64,000 nt of DNA. Source: Rhizophagus irregularis (Eukaryota > Glomeromycota > Glomeromycetes > Glomerales > Glomeraceae). Positions 58,961 to 64,000 of the stretch are shown here, one piece after another. A program made the position numbers and the translations under genes. Each line of letters starts with the position of its first letter. Positions within the stretch are counted from its first letter, which is position 1. The notes under the pieces were generated by a model. The model did not search any database. It was not told where the DNA came from and was given only the letters and a program-made list of their open reading frames with translations. The DNA is taken from NCBI RefSeq assembly GCF_026210795.1, contig NC_089431.1:248001-312000 (forward strand), written 5' to 3'.

Positions 58961-60906
58961 TCGATGAAATTGTTTCATTAATGCATTCAGCATCATAAAC
59001 ATTTACAATTCTTGGAAAATTTTTTATCGAATATTTGCTTATCCTAAAATTTTATTGTTATTATTAAATTAAATTACAAGATTATGTAACTATATGTATA
59101 AAAATTAAATTTGTTAATATGAAATAATAAAATTATACTAACGTAACAGTAGTTTCGTAGTATATTAATGTATCTTTACTAAATCTGATTGTTATGTTTT
59201 CATTAAATATTGTGTATCTATCTGTGTAATTTCTCACTTATTTTGTAAAAAAACAAATAATTATTACATATTAAAATATTAATTATTTTTTAATTTTTCC
59301 AAATAATAATGTTATGTATTTTATTAGATTAAAAAGGGGGAATTTATGTCACCCGATTCTGCTAGTAGTAATACCCGAATGGTAAGTTTTTATAGCGGTT
59401 TGCAGAATTCTGAAATACGTTTAAGGTTTATTATTTTGGTCAACTGACTGAACGAAATAGAAAATCATCAAAAATAATCGCATTATTTTTATTATTTTAC
59501 TACATGATTATTTTTATTAATTACAGAATATTGCAATCCGTAATAAATTAAAATGTAATTTGGTACAGTAAATGGACGAGAATAAATGATTACGCTTGCG
59601 CGATTTATTTTTCCCAATGTTCACAAAAAAAAATATATTTATATTAATTATAATTTACGAAATTATATTTCTCTTTTAATGGGAATTACGTACGCTTATA
59701 CTATTTATGCCAAGAAAATGTACTAATTACTACCATTTAACTAAATGATTGAAATGTGACTCTTAACGAATCAAGAGAATAAGGAATTTGTAAATAACCT
59801 GAGACAGTAAATATTATAAATAATCTCGAAATTTACCGAAACCTTATTGTTGTGTACAATATAATTAGTAAAGTTATATCAGTTATATCGCAAATACCGC
59901 AAATAGAACGTTTTAAGTTCTTTTCCATAAATGAATTTATTAATAGAGCAAAAAAAAAATTCTGTAAAAATACTAAATAATTCCAAAATTATCAAAATTT
60001 TTTAGGGGAAGGGACGTAAAATCTAACATATTTTAAATGTCTATGCAACAAAGTACTGTATATCATAGTTTAAAAAAAAACAGTTTTTTTTATGTTTTTA
60101 TAAATTCACCATTATATGTAATTATCATTGGATGATCACAAAGAAAAACCATTTTTGCTTAAATTTTATTTATTTGTTTATTTTGTGTCAATAAATAAGA
60201 GTAAAATAATTAGATAAGTGATATAAATGAAAACGCCACACAAAAAGTCTAGACCTTGTTTCGTAATAAGTACAAACTATTTAGAATTTTCTATTCAAAT
60301 TTATTTGAAATTTCGCTTCGGCATATTTCATATATCACATACCTTAAATTTTAATTTTTGTATTCAATAAATATTATTATTTGTATCATTAATAATAAAG
60401 TTGAAAAAAAAATAGTTTTATTTTTGCAAGATTTTCGAAATCTAATCTTTAATACAAGATTTTATCGGGGTTAATAAATTCCGTCAACGCAGGCACGTGA
60501 AGTAGAACTTACCAGAATAATTATATATATTAGTAAATGGAACATACCTTGATATCCCCCGCCTAACTATTTCATCACCTTTTTCTTTTTATTTATGCGT
60601 GATATTTGTTTTTAAATGTATTTTGTTTTGTTGGAACTCTCAATAATAAGATTAACACTCTGGATATAATTGGATAAATTAAAATAAAAAAATTCAATAT
60701 TAGTACAAAAATAAACAAGACCCGTAGGGCCGTGCTTATGCAATGCTTGTATCAAAGAAATTGCAGCACAAGTTTTATAAATAATATGTTTGTTTTAATT
60801 ATCTCATTAACATGTTATGATATATAATCATGACCGTTTTATTTTCGCACAAATTATTATTATACGGCAGATATCATTTAACTTTATTTTCGGTAGGAGT
60901 GCAAAC
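58961..60906. other. Upstream region of receptor D
   Basis: Non-coding and nearly identical in long stretches to 50136-52045, with small indels. No gene. Confidence 0.5.
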
Positions 60907-60918
60907 TATATATAAAAG
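60907..60918 (+). promoter_or_regulatory. TATA box of receptor D
   Basis: TATATATAAAAG lies about 95 bases before the start codon. Confidence 0.6.
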
Positions 60919-61012
60919 CTCCCAATCGTTTATCGTCATTATTACTTACACGTTATTAATTTTATAATCATATAATAATTCAACATTCGCTTAATATTTT
61001 TATAGAAAAAAA

Positions 61013-62670
61013 ATGGATTTAATCCCATTTTTATTTCGTATCACTATTTTTATATTATCGTTTCTTTATATGATACCTTTAAATGAAGCTGCTCCAACAC
61101 ATTCGTCACCTTATGATGCTATAACCGAATTTCACATTGTGTTTGTTATTCCAATAACTTTTCATTCCATTAATATTTTAGGAACTTTATTTATCTTTTA
61201 CCGTAAGTAATTTTATTAATCTAAAAAAAATTGATTTTTGAATTCAATCAATTAATATTTTCTATCTTTAGGAACGTACTTACGATGGAAACTTGATCAT
61301 AGAGGTATTATATTATCACTTAGATTTCCATTTTATTTAGCAATTACAGGTAAGCATTCTCAATTTATTTTTTCATGTTTTACTGTTTTAATTATTTATA
61401 ATAATTATTATATATATATAATTATCCTCATATTATAAGATTTTCTTTATTCATCAGCAAGCTTAATTAATTATGTAAGTAAATTAGTAAAATATTCATT
61501 ATCGTTATAGTCATTAGTTAAAAATATTCATTATCGTTAATCTTATAGTCATATTCGGCTTCAAATAAATCAAAATTCTTAAATAATGAAGTCATCTCTT
61601 TACCATCTCCATTATGTGAAATCATGGGATTTTCTGTCGTATTATTCGTTTCTTTTAACATGTTATTGGTAAGTTTTTTAAAAATTTGACCTTATAAAAA
61701 CCCTCGATCGACATACAGTATCATGTTTTTCGGAATTACGTTTAATTTTTAAAAATCTTATCAATAGGTTGGAGCTATATCTATTACCACTTGGTTAAGG
61801 GTAGTGCAAGAATACTATTTCGAATTAGGAAAATATGATTACAAAATTTGGTTTCCAATTGTTATCTTATCATTAATTTTCCCTCTAAGTACGCTAAACG
61901 CCTATGGTTCTACAAAATACAAGTATGTCATTACGTTAATCACTTAAACCATGTAATCAGTCAAATGATCAACCACGTGATGTTCATACACTTTTTTTTT
62001 TATTAGTTGCGCGACTAAACCTGAAGCTAGTGCTGTAATGACAATATTTTTTATTCTAATAGTTCTCATATTAGCAACTATTGTGTTTTGTTACGTACAT
62101 ATATTAATAACGATTCATAGAGTTAAAGAAGAAAATTCATCAGTCTCAAGTTCGAATAATAGTTGGATGTATCTTAACAATATTGAAAAAAAAACTCTTA
62201 AAAAAGTTTTAACTTATATTTTAATATTCATATTACAATATGTTCCTGTTCTAATTTATAACATGTGTAGAATCTTAAAGGTAAAGAAAATATTTTATTT
62301 ATTTTTTTATTCATGATTTTTTATGAAATTGTTTGTAACAATATAATTTAAAAATAATTAGATTCAAAATTTTATAATTGGTGTTATCGTATCTTCAGGT
62401 AATTTTTAAATACAGTAAAAATATATATATATATATATTTGTTTATGTATTGATCGATATTTAACAAAAGTATTAATCCTATTTTTTTGTTTAGTTATAT
62501 GTTTAGGAGGAATAGGTAACGTAATTCAATATATGTGTAATGAAGGATTTAGATATCAATCATCAGGCAATGTTTATTCAGATTATAAATCTGAAACAAA
62601 ATCTGAAGCAGATGAAGCAGTTGATGAACAGAAATCAAATGATGATTCAATTATTACTAATAATGTATGA
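61013..62670 (+). CDS. 7-transmembrane receptor-like protein D
   Basis: Eight exons: 61013-61202, 61272-61349, 61440-61474, 61549-61668, 61768-61922, 62007-62280, 62362-62398, 62495-62670; 354 aa. Near-duplicate of receptor C. Exon 1 differs at only two residues (IPFLFR for IPILFR, FHSINI for FHSTNI). Replacements elsewhere are scattered: ASLINY for SDLINY, CATKPEAS for CGVKPEAS, TIHRVKEE for KIRRVKEE. The tail has three extra residues (EADEAVDEQ). All eight exons are open and all splice sites canonical, so both copies appear functional. Same signal peptide, seven helices and Cys pair as receptor C. Confidence 0.85.
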
Positions 62671-63012
62671 GATAGTAATATAAAATATGTAAAATTATTT
62701 TTTATGTTGGTAAGAAATTTATTATTTAAGTTTTAGAATCTTTTTTTAAATTTTTAATATAATAATAAGTTCAATGTAATAAGTATAAATTTATTTATAA
62801 TGTATAAATAATTCGTAGTATAAGTATAAATGTATAAAAATTCGATTATGTTATTTTTCTACAGTTAAGCGTAATGATTAAAGATGTTAATTAATTAAAT
62901 TATGTTATACAAATATTTATTGATTATGAAAATGTAAAAATACTAAATATTTTGATTTACACTCACTAAAATTGATCGATATGATACGAAAAAGGAAAAA
63001 GTCCAAATTAAC

Positions 63013-63150
63013 GGTTATGGGTCTAAATCGCGACGGGTCAAAATCCCGAATGTGTCAAAATCCCGACAGTTGGCCCGCGTTATGCAGAGTTATGCGTAAT
63101 CACGTGATATTTTTGACCAGCATTAGAATTCGATATTTTGACCGGATCCC
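63013..63150. mobile_element. Small insertion flanked by AAATTAAC
   Basis: Copy C reads CAAAATTAACTGGAAATG here. Copy D has AAATTAAC (63005-63012), about 138 bp with CCCGAC/GTCAAAATC words, then AAATTAAC again (63151-63158). Ends GGGTCTAAATCGCGACGGGTC and, read inward from the right, GGGATCCGGTCAAAAT are loosely similar. An 8-bp duplication fits hAT-like or related elements. Confidence 0.6.
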
Positions 63151-63158
63151 AAATTAAC

Positions 63159-63259
63159 ACGGTTACACACCCTTCTCAGTGATCATTAAAGGTTATAACC
63201 TATATACTTGTGACATAAATAGTAAGGTTATAACCTTTGATGATCACCTGAGTGGGGTG
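63159..63259. mobile_element. ~100-bp hairpin MITE
   Basis: Arms CACCCTTCTCAGTGATCATT (from about 63168) and CACCCCACTCAGGTGATCAT (read inward from 63259) continue into AAAGGTTATAACC on both sides. AATTAAC recurs immediately after (63260-63266), so a second insertion used the same target word as its neighbour. Confidence 0.7.
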
Positions 63260-64000
63260 AATTAACAATGGAAATGTATTTGTAAATCAATGCCAAACAT
63301 GAGAAGTTCGGCAATTAAAATATACGTATCTAAAGTATCTTGTACGTACGTCTCGATACTTGTCCTGAAGAGTGACGACCATCCCGCAAGTCCTGCCACA
63401 GGAGGCATTCAAAGAGGTTACTTTTAGTATATGAGAAATTAACGTCAGTTTCATCAATTAAAACTAAAAAATATCAATTATGCCGAAAATGATCAAAGAA
63501 TTTTTTTTTTTTTATCAAAATACAATTTTACTTCGCATAGATTTTTACTAATGTTAAATTATTTTTTAATTTTTATTATTACTAAACTAAAAAAAGACAT
63601 GAGTTTTCATTTTTAAAAAATTAAAAATCCGAAGCTGATGATTAATACTATAAAATGATCAGTAGTATACTAAAATAATATTATGTTTAAAAAGTATATG
63701 ATTTTTTTTTATAGTATTGTGTGATGATCAAAGATTTATTTTTGTTTAAAAAATGTGTTGTTAAAAAGAAAATCATAATAAAATTTTGTAAGTTCTTCAA
63801 TTTGGGAAACTTTAGAAAATTTCAGAAAATCATAATTTAAATTTAAAGGATGGTATTTAATCATATGCAGTCATAACTCAATATAACAGATAACAAACCG
63901 ATTTTGGCCCATAACGAACTTTTTTCTTTAAATCAAAACCATTTATAATTAATTTTATGACATATAAGAAGTTTAATTATAAATCAGTCATATTTATTTA
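63260..64000. other. 3' flank of receptor D, end of window
   Basis: Collinear with copy C, without the MITE and the LINE found there. No gene is seen. Confidence 0.5.

Larger units (their letters stand above)
57435..64000 (+). repeat. Segmental duplication, copy D (runs off the window)
   Basis: Partner of 48261-56560. Still collinear at the last base shown, so its right end lies outside the window. Confidence 0.85.

Noticed and set aside
1-64000. CRISPR arrays, bacterial operons, rRNA or tRNA genes
   Set aside because: None found; tandem repeats present are eukaryotic micro- and minisatellites, and introns and TATA boxes show the DNA is eukaryotic.

Overview
The window looks like nuclear DNA of an arbuscular mycorrhizal fungus, most likely Rhizophagus or a close relative. 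This is inferred from the very AT-rich sequence, short GT-AG introns of about 65-100 nt, and protein families recognised from memory: TKL kinases with a Cys4 head and a THPQAIYTSRL tail, RING and NUMOD4-HNH relics, and LINEs with a (AAAAT)n tail. No database search was possible. All exon models were built by hand and every phase closes.

Layout. (1) 1-945: decayed 3' end of a LINE, cut by the window edge. (2) 3-28 kb: three paralogous, apparently intact TKL-type kinase genes on the + strand (6038-8041, 17061-18952, 26011-27915), each with six exons. They sit in diverged segmental copies. A decayed multi-pass membrane-protein gene precedes kinases 1 and 3. The matching place before kinase 2 holds a ~3.3-kb inverted-repeat-bounded insertion with a polypyrimidine minisatellite and a kinase pseudogene of another subfamily. 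A Tc1/mariner relic lies at 20.4-21.3 kb. (3) 28.6-32.4 kb: a graveyard of dispersed-family genes. A RING-type pseudogene is split by a 389-bp MITE. A minus-strand three-exon gene carries one nonsense codon. A minus-strand NUMOD4/HNH endonuclease-like pseudogene is split by a 566-bp hAT-like element with an 8-bp target duplication. (4) 32.4-37.6 kb: gene-poor, with MITE-type repeats. (5) 37.7-64 kb: a tandem array of one family of 7-transmembrane receptor-like genes, all on the + strand. Four are intact with identical eight-exon structure (37744-39342, 45585-47198, 52153-53813, 61013-62670), two are decayed (about 49.4 and 58.6 kb), and one promoter-like block has no gene. The last two intact genes lie in a recent segmental duplication (48261 to about 56560, and 57435 to beyond the window end).

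How it fits together. The window is two expanding arrays of putative signalling genes, kinases on the left and receptor-like proteins on the right. Both grow by segmental duplication and are then broken up by small DNA transposons. Because paralogous segments serve as each other's empty sites, several transposon insertions can be defined to the base with their target duplications. A functional link between the two arrays is not shown by the sequence.
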